A stretch of 64,000 bases of DNA, taken from assembly GCA_020746105.1 (NCBI GenBank), contig CM036618.1, forward strand, positions 98,140,122-98,204,121, written 5' to 3'. Position numbers and translations under genes: made by a program. Of the stretch, positions 1-14,300 are shown in pieces. The DNA is from Trogon surrucura. Its lineage: Eukaryota > Chordata > Aves > Trogoniformes > Trogonidae. The notes under the pieces were generated by a model. It was not told the DNA's origin. It ran no database searches and saw only the letters and a list, made by a program, of their open reading frames with translations. Numbering within the stretch: position 1 is the stretch's first letter; each line of letters starts with the position of its first letter.

Positions 1-3000
1 CTGCACATACTTTGAGGAGAATGTAGTTTCCCACAGCTGAAGTTTACTCTACACCGTGCAACACATAAGTACCCCTTAAATCCATGGTGAGTCTAATCAT
101 GTCTGTACACTTCATCTGTGTAATTCTCTAGAAATAATTAGAAGAGAAGGATCTCCAAGCCCAGAGGGTGGATCCCCACTGTGTGCCAAGGGCGGCTTCG
201 AAGCTGCCTTGATACCAGGCACATCAGTCACGCAGACAGCAAACCCTCAAAAGGAAGCTCACATGCAACTCAGACGTGCCCTGTGGAGCCCGTCTGACAT
301 CTGTCCTCCCAGCACACATAGAGAGGGGCACTTGGCTCCCTGGATGCTGCCTGCATGAAAGTTGCCTGGATGGTCACTTGCCTGCCCTAAACCCCGTTAT
401 TTCCTAGTGCGGGAGAGAAAGCCACGGGGTCTTTGTGAGTGAGGCTGGGAGATGGCTGATCATGCAGTGCTGAGTTATTACTCTCTGGGTGAGTGAAGAC
501 AGCGGGATTAGCCCCAAAGGCAAGAGCTTGGTGAGATTAGTTAAGGAGGGGGAGCAGTCACTGTGAGAACAGAAAGAAATAATACGAATATGTGGAAGAT
601 GTGACCAAGTAGTGTATCTAAAATGCATCTCTCCATGTTGTGCTAAGCATAGGTTTTTTTGGTGTGCAGATTCTGCAACCCCTTGTCTTTGTGAGATATG
701 CTCCCCTCCATTTGCAAAATATCTACACAAAGTAAAACAAAAGTAATGGTTAAATGTAGTAACCTCCCCAAGGTTCCTCAGGCTTTCAGTAAATCTCTTT
801 GGACTTTGGCCCAAACTCATTTACTCAATGACAGTCTACAGAAAATATTAGTTTTCCTGATGTGAACCAAAGAAGTTCATGACTGTTACCCGCTCTTCTG
901 TCACAGACAATGTAAGGTGTCTCAAAAGACAGATCTGTCTGATAGGACAGGTAATCTCCTCAAGTTCCCATCACAAATGAATGTTCGCTCTTCCAGAAAA
1001 TTGTCAACATAGTCAGCATCACCTTTGACCAGTCCCAGAACCATCAAGGGCCTCCATACATGTCCAGGAACCCATGACTGGGGTAGAAATGGCTTGGTTT
1101 TTTTTTCTTTTTTTTTTTTTTTCCTTTCAAAGATATTACTTGTTTGGTTGTTCATAGTTCTGTCTTTCTATGGGTAAAATGAGATCTACGAAACCCTTCA
1201 GAAATGGCAAAATTTTAGATCTTGTCTCAGATTTAGGAACTACCCTGGAAGAGCTGCTTTGACCATAGCTGATATTTTGGTCTGTCTGCCTACAGGTACT
1301 TACAATGGTATTTTGCAGGAGACTTCCAGCAGCAGCACATACTGCATTGCACCCACAGAAGTCCATAATAAATAATTCTGTAGATGCCACAGTGCTTTCA
1401 ACACAAAAAGGCTGAGTTAAAGGAGCTGTAACTGCCTTATGTTTCTTAATATCTGTTCAACAAAATAAGTTTCCAACTTGGTTTATAGTTGCTCTGAAGC
1501 CAGGTATTCTCTGCAAGCTGAAAGTTTTTTTGGTTTTTTTTAAGGACAGACGGTTACCAGACGGGTTTATACCTTTCTTCAGCACATCACTTGTGTCATT
1601 TATCTGTAGTATTCACTTCCAGAAACATTAGAAAGTATGGAGATTGAATGGTTTAATATACCTCTTAACTTACTGAAGTGTGAAAAGGGAAGTACTATGC
1701 TAACACCTCAACACCTGTCCGTTGATATAGACAAATCTTGGGCAGGCTGTGTTACGTTACACAAGCCACTACACTTTACCAATGCTCAGAAATCTCCGCT
1801 GTTCATCCATATGGGCAGCATTGAATGAGAGTATCTGTTGGGAGTTTTGTTCTCACACCATGTCTGCCTCAGCACTGGAGATAGTGACTAGCAAAACTAG
1901 AAGACTTTTACATTCTCTTTTCTGATCTGCATGTTAGGCAACAAATGTATGACATCCTTTGCTATTATAATGGTCAAAATTATGGTATTCTGCCCAAATG
2001 AGCAGCTACTGTAGTTGGTGGCAGCTGCTGTAGTTATGAGTTACTCCCAAGAGTAACATCTTGTGGGTAGCCTTTGTTGTTTATATGTGGATAGACAGAT
2101 CTCAAGGGGGTCTGCATTCTGGCTGTCTTCTTTCTGCACTGCAAATAATACAGGCTTATTGAAACATTCTTAATCTGCATAATCAGGACAGTAAATGAAT
2201 ATGAACAGACTCACTCATGAAATTTCTCTCTTTCCTGCTTCTGTAGTCCCAGACCAGCTCCGTGAACAGCTTCTTCTGCAATGTATTTTGCTCTTTCTGA
2301 ATCTGTTCCAAGACACAAACCAGAAAAGCACCAACATTGCTGTGAGTTAGCAGAGTTAAAAAGCAAAAACCCCCCAAAAGAAAACTCATCAGGCAACCTG
2401 AATAGTATCTGAAATCACTTTAGGTTGTTAGGGATTCCTTAACCCAAATCAGTTCACCCACCTCCTCCCCCAATTAGCTACAATGTTTATTTTGCAGAGG
2501 AATTAATAGGGATGATAGATAATGGCTCTTTGCTATCGCTTGCAAATGAAACTACATCCCAAATTTGTATAGCCCAGAGCTGGTATGATAAGCTCAGGTT
2601 TTGCAAACATGCCTGCAGAGTGAGGTGGCTTGTTGAGCATGTGTTAAATTCAGCAAGCTCCAGTGGCTGTAACAGGAGCCAGATGAAAGGCTGGTTAAGA
2701 GGTGTGCTAGCTCTGGCTCTGGAGAGCTGGCTGCCAACAACCACTTTTGCTGCTGAATGGAAGAAATAAGGTCATAGGGGTGGCCCAAGAGGGAGGAGGG
2801 AAGGCAGAAGGAGAAGGAGGTTAGAGGTAGGTACCAAGGCAAGAGGTGGAACAAAGCCACTGAGCAATACACTCAGTGGTCTCCTCAAGCAGAAGAGGGT
2901 AATATCCCAGACACTCCCCTTCACACGAGGGTGGTTATCCCTGCTATTTACTGCTGGATACCTCCTTCCTCTCTGCCCTTTTCCCTGGCGTCATGAAGCA

Positions 3001-4356
3001 CATATTCTGAGTCTGTTGGCTGGGACAATGATGCAGTCCCACCATACCCACTCAGACTTGGAAAAGGATGAAGGGGAAAAGAGACACTGCCAGACTGGAT
3101 ATCCTGCCCCAGGGCTCTACCACACTCCTTGGTACAACTCCAACGTAGCCTGGTTCCTCCCCAGGTCAGACGATCGTAACAGATTCAGTGTGGGCCTGCT
3201 GGGACTAGATGACAGGTCCTGTGCTCTCCTGTCATACTGCAAGGCTCAACTTTACATCAAGTCATTTGTCAGTATTTTCCTGCTAGCATTTGGCTTTTCT
3301 CTTGGCTTTGCTCCTCACTGCTGTTAGCTGTCCTGAAAAATGAAAGTCATTCTGAAACTATGTGGCTTTGTAATTATTATCTTTGGTAAATGTTTTGAAA
3401 GCTGAAGAGTTGCTTTTTTCTCCCTCACAAGCTGGAGGTGCCTGCCAGAAGTTCAATTTAACTGTCAACACCTCTGCTCACGAACTTAAATATTTTGGAG
3501 TCTGTCTTCATAGCTACATATATTAGCATGTTCTGCTTTCTGTAGGACAGACAACTGGTTGCTAATAAGAATGTGTTCCTGTTTAGTCATGTTCCTGTAT
3601 TTAAGGCTGATGTTGAACTAGTTTTCATTTCTCTGTGCTAGTATAGCATTCATATCAGAAACAGGTTTTCTGAGTTCACTGCTGACTATAGCCCCTTAGG
3701 GTCTCAGTACTTTAAAACTAAAAAGAACCAAAAAAACTCCAGATCCTGGATAACCTCATGACCGACATTGCTACCAGCTTTTTGAACTTAGAATGATAAT
3801 GGCTGGAAGAATTTGTGATACATCCCTCCCACTTCTATGAGCACTTTCATGCACAGATACAAACATTCTTGATAACTGACGATAGTTCTCAGGGGGAGAA
3901 CTTCTGAGAATTAGGCACATTGATAACCAGTTGAAGAAACAGCATGAGAATGGAGGTTTAGTAGGTGTATTCAGCCTTGTCAAATGAACATGCCTGTGTT
4001 TAATGGCAATAGATGGCAAATACTGTATTCTGTTGTGTAGAGTTCAGCCAGGCTATACTCAGTATTTACAGGAAATTGGTACCTTGGGTGCTTTTGAAAA
4101 ATCCTCCTAAGGTTTGGATCTTCAGACTCATGCTCAACTACCATTGACTTTAGATGGAGTTAGATATTTGTGTGGTCTTGAGGATTGGGGATGCAGAAAG
4201 ATTTCCAAAAATCCTGATGTACCTAGTCACCTTTAATTTCGTATGAGAAATTGAATCTGTGTATATAAGCTCCAGAAAATGGAATAAACTCTGTCCCTCA
4301 TTATTCCTTTGCATCCTCTGTCTTTATAAGATGTAAGAATAGGAATTATTTGTGAT
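1..4356. other. Gene-free AT-rich desert
   Basis: No gene, RNA or repeat family recognised. There is a short T-rich run at about 1100-1122. Open frames are short and have no recognisable domains. Confidence 0.6.
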
Positions 4357-4768
4357 GGGATATGTAGAGGAATTTCTTGTGGAGCAGAGGTGCGGTATAA
4401 CTTTAAAAGTGTGGACAACCCAGCTTAGGCCTAAACAGAGGCTCTGTCCTTGAAGCTGCCTTGGAACACAGGGAGGAGGAGGTTTTATCTGTTTTGTGAG
4501 AGCTTTGCGAGATGCTTGGCGGGAGGTGCTGGCCCCGGGGGGAGAAGGGGGGGTGAGAGCCGCTTGCATAGTGGAATGGCACTACCCAATAAAACGCTGG
4601 AGCGTGTAAACCTGTAACTGACCAACTTTGGGAAGGGGCAGGCGCGGGGACACTGCTGAACGGTATATATTGAGCTGTCCGGAGCAATAAAGGGGAACTA
4701 CTTGTAGCCATATCGGTGGGATTTGTCGTTGTCTTGGCCGGCTCTCCGACAGACCCTCTTCAGGGATA
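4357..4768 (+). mobile_element. Solo LTR, avian ERV, alpharetrovirus-like layout, with 6-bp target duplication
   Basis: The LTR itself is 4363-4762 (400 bp). It starts TGTAGAGG and ends CCTCTTCA, an imperfect inverted terminal repeat. It is flanked on both sides by GGGATA (4357-4362 and 4763-4768). A TATA box TATATAT (4664-4670) is followed by AATAAA (4686-4691) only about 20 bp later, the compact arrangement known from avian leukosis-type LTRs. No internal gag, pol or env sequence flanks it, so it is a solo LTR left by recombination. Confidence 0.88.
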
Positions 4769-7700
4769 TACTCAGATCTCACTGGTTTTGGCTGTGTGAT
4801 TAAAGGAGGATGATGGCATTCAGTACCCACTTAAACTATTATGGGAGCTGTGTATGACCCTTACTGGATACTTCATTAATAGCCCATTGACTTCATTAAG
4901 AACACTGTACATTACCAGACGACTACTCTTTCACTCTGGTTGGACAGCTCTCAGCCACAGTCCACTCTCTATGAGCAAAGGAAAGAAAACGATGTTAACA
5001 AGAACCAAAGAGAGAGAATACACCTTAAAATCCTCCCGTGATGAAGAACGCTTGGGCCACAGCTCCTTGGATGGGGAACAGTAGAGTGGGCAACTGCCTC
5101 CTCCAGAGTTTGGGCACAGCGAATTTATTAATAAATGACACAGAAAATAACTGTGTCTGCTGGAATGATGAGTTATTAATTAGGTCATTTGCTTCACATG
5201 TCATCACCTAATCTGATATATTACATCCCTTTATATTTTCTAGTAAAAGCAAAGCTTCTTTCGTATTTATTTTGGGCTTTGTCATAGGAGGAATTGGTTT
5301 TGCGTTCTTTGTTGGGGTTTTGTGCATGTGCATCGAGGACCAATACTTTAATGAGACCTCAAGAGCAAAAAACTCTTTAACACTGAAGAGAAATAATCTC
5401 CTATGCAAAACAGAACACACTGGAACATAAATAGGACAGACTGCATGGCAGTAAATACAAGCAGCTGGTCAGAGCAGATTTATAGGCAGAGCAGAGCTGT
5501 ACGGGGATAAGAGATTCATTTAGCTTTAGAAAGTGCCTAATGTGCCAAAATAGCCCAAACGATAGGGTTTCCCTAATCACTGTGGTTAAAATTCATGCCA
5601 GGGCTGAGAGCCTCTCACACTAGCGCCTTTAACTCACCTAGATTAAATTGTGGTCCTGTGAAAGCTCAGAGGACTCAGGCTTCTGATACTGTCTTTGTGC
5701 AACTCCTCTGTACCCATATAGATTTCACCTCACAACCACTTACATGCAGTGCTGGTGCCAAAAAGTAAAATGAGAATTAACGTCTTCAGCAAGGTACTTA
5801 ACATGTGAGTTGTTGGGCAACGGGGAAAATAATCTCACAGTTCAGGTGCACAGTTAGGATATGCTTGTGAACATGTTTGGAACTGGTTTTTTTTTCAGAA
5901 AGCACCAACACCTGAAGCTGAGTTTTAGAAATGTCAAGCAACATTGCCAGCAGGACAGTCTAACAGAATATAGCAGCACATGTAGCTGAAAACTAAGAAT
6001 ATAAGCATAAGAATAGTGTTGCCTACAAGGCAGCATCCTGGAGGAGGCAGCAAAAATATTCTTTTATGGAGAATGCTGTTCTGAAAAGTGGCATAAAGAA
6101 CATTTTGCTGTGAGGAAGAATGGCAGCAAATGAGCAGAAAGGCTAGAAGAACTGAAATGCAGTTTCTCAACATCTAGTTACAAAGGTAGTAAACAAGGTG
6201 AGTCACCTGGAAATGCTATTAAAGGTCTATGAACGGTTGTATAAACCTATTTTAAACACCATGGTGATAGCACTGAAGGAAGAATTGGTGACAGCTACTG
6301 TGAGCACAAGAGGTGGTCCTGGTGACTAGATCAGGATCACTGATTTCTATTTATAGTCTATCTTCTGGCTCCCTAAATAGCCCTGGAAGCCCACTTAGGT
6401 GCTAGTGCTGCATCAAGCCTCAAAAATCACTCTCCAGCCCCATCAGGGACAAGAAAAGCCTGAAGTGCAGAGGATTCAGCACAGGTATGATGCGAAGTGA
6501 CTGACGCAGCTGGTGAAGAGACTACCTGGGCGACCCTTGCCTTAAGGACCCGCTGCCTGCCCTGCGTGCCTGTGCAGCCTCTTCACGTCCTACCATAGCC
6601 AGCTGCAGGCCTCTTCACAGGCATTAGTAATCTTTGCACAGGGAGGTTTCAGAGAAGTGACTTCAGAACTTGAAGATAGTAAAAGCACTTTATATTTGTT
6701 CACGTAAAACCTTTATTATGTGAAATAATGCTATTCGTTCTCTCAGGAGTAAACGAAGTCTATAAATGCAAGTTCAAAAGGTAACGTGAATATACTGTGA
6801 ACACAGTGAATACATTAAACATTTTAAAGCCACATTGCACAAGACAATGAAATGGAAGTTTTCTCTACAAACATCTTTCAGCAGAGAGTCTTTCCATGGT
6901 GGATGGGGTGAATGCCAGCTTGTGGCAGTCCCTGCTCTCCCCTGAGAGGCGGCACTGCACATGAGCCTTACCTCCACGCAGTGTGCTACATGCTACCGAA
7001 GCTGTGATTTGCACAGGAGACAGGCATAGCAGACAAAAAATTACTGCAAAAACCTTTTTTTAACACTGAAGTTGTACAGGCAGGTGTCTCTGTATGTGCG
7101 TTCCTCTGTGTGACATGACCAGGGGATGTGTACTGCAACATCAGCAAAGGCAGGCTGGAGTTCCCCTGGTCAAGTCCTCTGTTGCTACCTGCTCTCTCCA
7201 AGAAGAAAATCTGCATCCCTATTAATATCAGAAGTAGAGAGATCTCGATATATGTAAGGATCTTCTCAAAAGCAAAAATCATAGAGATTTGTACTTCAAC
7301 AGTACTCACACCCTGTTTGCAATTTTACCCACTGTGAGTGTGCATGCACATGTTTTGGGCTGATCTCTGTTCAATCAACAAAAAATAGTGGGATTACTCT
7401 ATATTTGGAAAACTCTTAACTAAACTCATTGCGAGAAAACCCCCAAGGCTTCCACATAGATACAGATATACCCCTGCCCCAGGAATGCTTAAGAAGGACT
7501 GTCTGCATGACTTTCATCTGCCCAGTTAATTTCTTGATCTCTCAGTATAACCCTTTCTGAGTGACTCTGTGCTTGCACAGTTCTTTAATATACTCAGCTG
7601 AAAGGTCTCGGAGAAGTGCCAAATGTCAGTGTCATTCTTGTTGGCGAGTATAACTGTGAAGGATCCCTTTCTCGTCTCATGCTGCCACAACTTGCCTTTG

Positions 7701-10700
7701 TTTTTCACACACACATGCACAACTCTGATTTCTGCTTGACTCTCTAGGGAAGAAAGATGCTGAAATGCCTTGTTCCAGATGCATGCTTTTGTGCAGTGTA
7801 TTTAGCAATGCTTATTCACCAACAGAACCTGTACTGTCACCTTCTAGACAGCAAGTAACCTGAGAGAGGAATGTGTCAAGGAGTGAAAGTCTTCAATGCT
7901 GTGGAAAGAGTTTCACCTCCACCTCCCAGAACCCGCAGGCTAGTTGAAGTGCCCAGAATCAAAATAAAGAGGCATGGATTGACTCTGGGAAAGAATTCCC
8001 ACATTATGTGAGCCAGGGAAGACACCATTAGACCCTGGAGCCCACTTCTATCAGAAAAACAGATCATTCTTCCCCAGCACTCCTGAGCCCTGCAGACTAC
8101 ATAGCACCTGTATGCCTTGTTCCTCTTACAGGTCTGTTAACATAACAGGACACAGTGGTCAGTCTGGAAGAGTGTGTTGGTGGTAACTTCACTGCTGCAT
8201 TGAGAGGAGTCTCAATCCTGAGTGCTCTCAGACAGGAAGGCTCTCCTGAATGCAAGGAGCTGTCCTTCGTCCTCTCTTCCCTCCTTCCAACTCAAAACAT
8301 GAAAGAATATACATTTCAGAGTCTCTTTAGGATTTCTTTTCATTTTTTTCTCTCAGCACAGGGGCTAACCTGTGATAAAAAGTGTGTGTATGTGACATCA
8401 GGTGATTCCAGGACCAACAGGTGAGCGGCTTACTTTGTAAAACTAGCTTAACGTCAGTTCCAAAAGGCAATTTAACAACACAAATTTCAAATATTGCTTT
8501 ATGGCCCTTGTTCTTCCTTCCACTGCAGTAATGTGGCAACAAGGATATTACCTTAAGCAGGTGCAGTAGCAAATACTTAGTTTGGGTAGTGAGGGCTGCA
8601 TCTGAAATCTCACCAGAATATAAATAAATCCTCAGTACCTTGAGGTCTCATGCCAGCCTCCATGCTAGCCCGTTATTTTAACAAAATTTCATGAACATTG
8701 ACATCTCCATCCAACCTCAGTAACACGGTGCAATTGAGATGGGCTCCAGTGCCAGCAAATGGATTGGGTTCAATGTTCAGTCAGTGAGTGCTTACATTGA
8801 TATTGCACTTTTTCTGCAACCCACAGACCCCAAGACAGTTCTTCCACCTGAACACTCAGTCACCACATGACTGCACAGAGCTGGGCTCCTCTGAAGCTTC
8901 TTCACTGATGGTGAATTATTTTTCCAGTGTGTCCGGGATCACAGATCCCAAACATAGTTAAGATTTTCAGTGTATGAACTCACAGGAACTGTCTTGTGTC
9001 CAAATAGTTCACATACTTTCTTTAAAATGTTCATGGCCAAATATTGGCCAGCTTATTAAAAACTCTCTTGTCAATCCAGTGGAGACCATGGGATTCAAGA
9101 GCAGTAATTGAATGGATGAAACTTTCAAATTCAAGGACAGAATAAAATGGCAGTAAAGCACACATGAAAGCCCATGAAATATGACAACGCCAGAGTGTTC
9201 CAGTTCCTATCTCAGGTAATCATTTGCCTTCAGACAGCAGAGGAGAAGAAGAACTGCTGAGCTGTTGAATTGTTTAACAGTAGCTGTAACTGCTATCTTG
9301 ACCCATGGCCTGATGCAACCTCCTCACTCTATGGCTCCTGCTTACAGTGACACCTTGGCAGCTTGTCTCTTGAGTAAATAGATTCATCAGCCTGGTTATG
9401 TTTGCATGTATTAATGCATTTAGAGAGATCTCTAATCCATCCCAGGCTGAAACTGTGATTCGATCCAAAAGGTTAATGCCCTGCTTTTACACTGTGCCAT
9501 GAGTAAGGGGAACTTGTATGTTACCACTCATTGTTTAAAGACTGTGATACCTCACAAATGCACACTGGCTTCCAGACAGGAGTTTCAAAACATTTTTCCA
9601 ATCACCAGTTTAACCTCACAATGCATCAGCCAAGTCAGTTGGCAGAGACAGCTTTCCTCCTTTTAGGCAGGTAGGTAAACTGAAGCGGAGAAAAACCAAA
9701 CACGGATGTCCAACACAGCTTATTTTCAAAGACACCAGCTCCTTACAGCTGCCATTGCTTTAGGATTCCTACATACCCCTGAACTTCAGATAACATTTAT
9801 TAAAATAAATAATGAAGTGAATAATGAAGTGAACAAAACATGAATAAAGATGACAGCATATGAATGTATTTTCCTGTCCTTTTTGTGATCCTTTAGACCT
9901 CATAACTTGTTTAATACATGCAGGAAGATGAATGGAAGGCCAGGGTTTTGGGGGTTATTTTGCCAGAAGGAATGGTTTGTGTTCCCTACAAAGACACCTA
10001 ATTTTTAGCAAAAGCTGAAAAGAGGAAGAGAATTCCATACTACTGGTATTATATATCCCCTTGTTTATACACGCTGGCTTGTCTCCAAAGCAGAGAGTGT
10101 GTGGAAACCATATGACTACTATTGAATATGTGCCTAAATCAAATTTGCAGTGTTTTTGCTTGCCAAGCATAACCCTCCAGTGGGGTTAGACACCATATGT
10201 TAGGGAGAAAACAGGTTACAGTTTTATTGCCTACCTTTCCAGGTGCAGGATGATCTTGCCAAACTAAGTAACATCCAATTGTATAGAAACTCCATAACCT
10301 GCTTTATTTTAAGTCCCAAAATTCATCCTAATATCTTTAGAATGTTTGACCAAAGAAGCCACCTACCTTTTCAGAAGCAGTTTCTGTAAACAGAGAGTAG
10401 CAAAGAAGGTAAGGCTTTGAATCTTTCCTCCATCTGAACTTGAGAAAAACACTTTGCAGGAGAGACTGTTAGAGAAAGCATCAGGAAGCAACATGCACCC
10501 TGCATTTCAAGGCATCATTCCCTTTGCAGAAGCACTAAAAATTTCAAAACGTGTTTTGTTTTTTTTTCTTTCCTGCTGGCGCAAACTCAAATCTTTTAGA
10601 GCAGAGTCTGTGTTGTAGATTGAGTATGTGTTTTGCACTTCATGACTCCAGGCACAAGTGTAAGAGCCTGGTCCAGCTGCTAGGTTCAAAGGTAAGGGGC

Positions 10701-10794
10701 TCAAATACGGTTTTTCACTTTTGGCCAGGAAACTGAATGGAAGACTAACCACTGGATAGATGTTATTTTATTTAGAAATATGGAGTCTTCTAAC
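4769..10794. other. Gene-free AT-rich desert
   Basis: No coding exon, RNA gene or recognisable transposon. Sequence is unremarkable, with short homopolymers only. Open frames lack recognisable domains. Confidence 0.55.
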
Positions 10795-11345
10795 ATAAAT
10801 GCCAAGAGTGGCCATAGTGAATCAGAGAAAAGGTACCTTCAGCCCTGTAACCAGTCTCTAAGAGAGAGCAAACTCACATAACCATGTTCCAACAGCTTGC
10901 TGCTCAGGGAATTCCAGATGCAAAATATTGGATTTAGTGGCCTTTGATGGATGGCCTTCTTTTCTGTTAATTTTCCCTGCCTCTCCCTGAATCAAGGTCA
11001 ACTTTTCTATTCATAGCTCCCTGCAGCAGAGCGTTCCTACAGTTTCTAGACAGTTGTGTAAGGGAATACTTTCTTCTGTTTGCTTTGAGTCTTCCACCTT
11101 TATTTCTCATATAATATTATTCCATAAACTTGACCACCCCTGTCACCCTTCTCTGAACTTTTTCTGGCTTTGCTATACCATTTTAGAGATGAGTGACTCA
11201 AAATAACACACAATTTTCATGGCAAAGATATGCTGCAAATTTAGACCATCACCTTATACAGACTGCTTTTTCTCCACGTGCATCACTTCACATTTATTTA
11301 CAGTGAATCTCATCTGCTGTCTCAGTGCAGAATTACTCTACCTGT
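10795..11345 (-). mobile_element. Ancient amniote CR1 LINE relic, reverse orientation
   Basis: Read on plus, the order of segments follows the antisense of old amniote CR1 copies known from turtles and crocodiles: a GTGGCCATAGTGAATCAG segment near the start, CCTTTGATGGATGGCCT, then GGGAATACTTTCTTCTGTTTG, CCTTCTCTGAACTTTTTC, and finally CACGTGCATCACTTCACAT followed by an ATCTCATCTGC segment. The copy is strongly diverged and has no open frame. The match is from memory of the family. Confidence 0.8.
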
Positions 11346-14300
11346 AGTACATGAAGGAGCATGACATTCATCAGTCTATGGAGATTCACATCAAGAAACA
11401 GAATGTCCTGAGCAAGCAAATATAGCACACCTAGCACAATAAGTATATTATTAAAAAAAAACTGTATGGAGGTACTCACACTTCTAACAATGCTAGATTA
11501 CCAGGTCAAAAATTTTCAAAAACATGGGAGTATTAATGAAGTTTGCATAGCAAGCTAGGTATTAGGTGTAATTATATGAGAATGTAAAGGCATTGTTTTA
11601 TCATCTCTTTGGGAGGAAAAGATATAGAAGTCCATCTAAAATACTGCATGACCACTGGAAGGGATTATAATGTTTAACAAGCACTTTTAGTGCTTACTTA
11701 ATAGAGATGATAACTGACATCCACTTGTAAATTTGCAGGAAACATCAGTTGTGGGATAGAGAACAGAAAGAAGCCAGGATCACCTGGACCTCAAACACGG
11801 AACATTTGACGCAAGTATCACACATCTCACTTGACATTATTTACCTCTGTGTCCAGCTTCATTGCAACCACCAAGGAATGAATAATAAGGCACCACAGCT
11901 CTGCTCCAATCTTGGTTAAATCATTTACTTAACATTTAAAATAAAAAGCTAGCCAAAGACTGATTTTAATGGTGAGCTTGTGTTGTCTTATGTACATCAG
12001 GAATCCCACGTCAGGTATCCTTTTCAGAAAGCCCTATGTTCTCCACACTTAACCTCAGTTGATCTTCTTGGAAGCCTAAATGCTTCGTCTGATCTTTCAG
12101 GATTTATCTACTGTAAATCTGTGCAAGAGTTTGAAAAATCAAAATCTTTCACAAAGTCCAAGTGTCTCCATTCCAGCATTGCCTGCTGAATCACTGACAA
12201 TTGAACCATTTTCCCTGGTGGACCCTGGTAACCATATGAGCCTTTACAGAGTTCTCAGAGATGTTGTCTTGCGCTCAGTCGCTGCTGTCATTTCGCACCA
12301 CCAAGAGTCTATTTCCTGGGACTCTCTATTGCAGCTTATAGAAAAGAATACAAAAAGACACGAAGCTGAAACAATTAGTCCAAATAGTGAGAGCAGCTGA
12401 ACTCCCTGAGAAAGGGCTGCAGTAATGACAGAGAACATCACTGCAAAGAGGAAGCCAGGCAGACAGACAAATGGAAAATGCAGATGTCAGGATCCCATGG
12501 AAAGAAAGAAGGGAAAATGTTCAGCCTCTAAGAAATCCTGAGGAAAGTGGAACACTGCGAAAAGACTCATGTTATATTCCAACACCATGATTACCTCATG
12601 GCAGTTGGGATCTAGCCTAGGATTGGTCTTCTGACACAGGCAGCAGTACCTGCTGTATAATTTTACCAGTTCTGAAGGTACTCGAGACGTACACACTATA
12701 GAAAAAACATATGGACCAAATGACTGCATTCCTTCTACTGGATTCGCTTACAGGCTAATGGATCGAGTCAATTCTAAGTGGATGGGAAGCCTACTGAAAT
12801 ACATTCCCAGAAACACTGCTAAACAGCAGAAATGAACCAGTAGTAGATATCTGCAGAAGGAGAATGAAAAATATAAAGCAGAGTCAGCAAGGCCCTGAAA
12901 AAATGTGAGAGATTATTGGCTGTATGCAGTGAAACCAATTTAAGGCCAATGTGCAGAGGCAGGAAACCCATGAAACAAGAGAAACTTTCTTACTGGTCAC
13001 ACCCATAACTGGCACTCTGGAGAACTGACCATTACTGGACAGCAGGACACTGCAAAGCACAGATCTGATTGCCATATGACACTGTATGAGTGTGCAAAGA
13101 GAGCGAATCGCCATGCCTCTTGTAGACTGTGTAATTGCTTCTCCCTCAGGTAAAACTAAAACGTGAAGGGATGTGGTCAAGTAATTACAGCTGTCTGTTT
13201 CTTGTTTATCTTGGCTCTCTGTTTGACTCATTGGTCTACCTGAACACCTGGAGGAAGACATCAGATTAGGTGGAAAGAGAGTTCAGGTCTATGATTCTGG
13301 AATATGACACAATTCACCCTTCCATTAGCACAGAAAAGATAGGCAGAACCAAAAGTCTGCTTTGCTTGATGCTACAGCCTAGTAGGACTATAACTACACA
13401 GAGAAACATAATCAAATGAGCAGCTCTTAAAAGGCTGTAGAGAAGTGTTCTTGAAGCAGCCTCACAATTAAGCAGATTTGGTAACCATCAACTCTTTTTA
13501 TAAAGCAATAGCAAAAGGCAGAGTCCAAGCTTTGTTAGGAAGGAGATCGTACAAGAAATGGAGACACATGACCAAGGAGAGATAAAGCAGCAGATAGCTC
13601 CAAGAAATAAGGAAGTAAATGGGTGATTGACACGAGGACATAAGCCAAGGCCTCGGGTAGGAAAGTCAGAAGAAACAAGGAGAACATACAACAAAACAAA
13701 CCCACATGATGTAAGCCAAGAAAAGAAAGGTCCCTAGTGCCAGCAGTAACGTCAGCAACAGAACACTAGTTCAGGGAAGATACCAATCATATGAATCTGT
13801 GATGGGTTGTCAGTAAAAGAACATCTTGTGGAGGTACAGACTCTCGAGTGACACACGGAGCAATACAGTTAGCATTTGCCATAGGTCTCGCACTCTCGTG
13901 TTGTCACACTCTCTATGTCACACCCATTTGCAGTGCAATGATCCTTCTCCTGGTTCATGATTCTATGGTGAAAAAACGGGTAATTGGTCCAATAAATGAT
14001 AGGCCCTCCAGTTGTGCCTGATGCAGGGAGCTCTGAGACTGTGGCACGTGGAGGTCATGTTGAAGGTCTATGGCTGGACCATCTTCCCAGAGTTTTCCAA
14101 CAAACCCCACAGAAACATTCGATCCTTGTCAGCAACCTCCTTCTTTCGTTTCTTCCTGTCACATGGTGGGACATGCAATCCTCTTCTGTTATTGTCCACC
14201 AAGCAGAACAGGGACAATGCTGACCATTCTTCCACTGGGCATGAGGTCACAGAATCTCTTACCGGGGCAGTGCATTTCTGCTCTAGCCACTCTCAGGGCC

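Noticed and set aside
13935..13970. CR1-tail-like GATTCTATGG
   Set aside because: A single octamer with weak upstream similarity is too little to call a CR1 copy.
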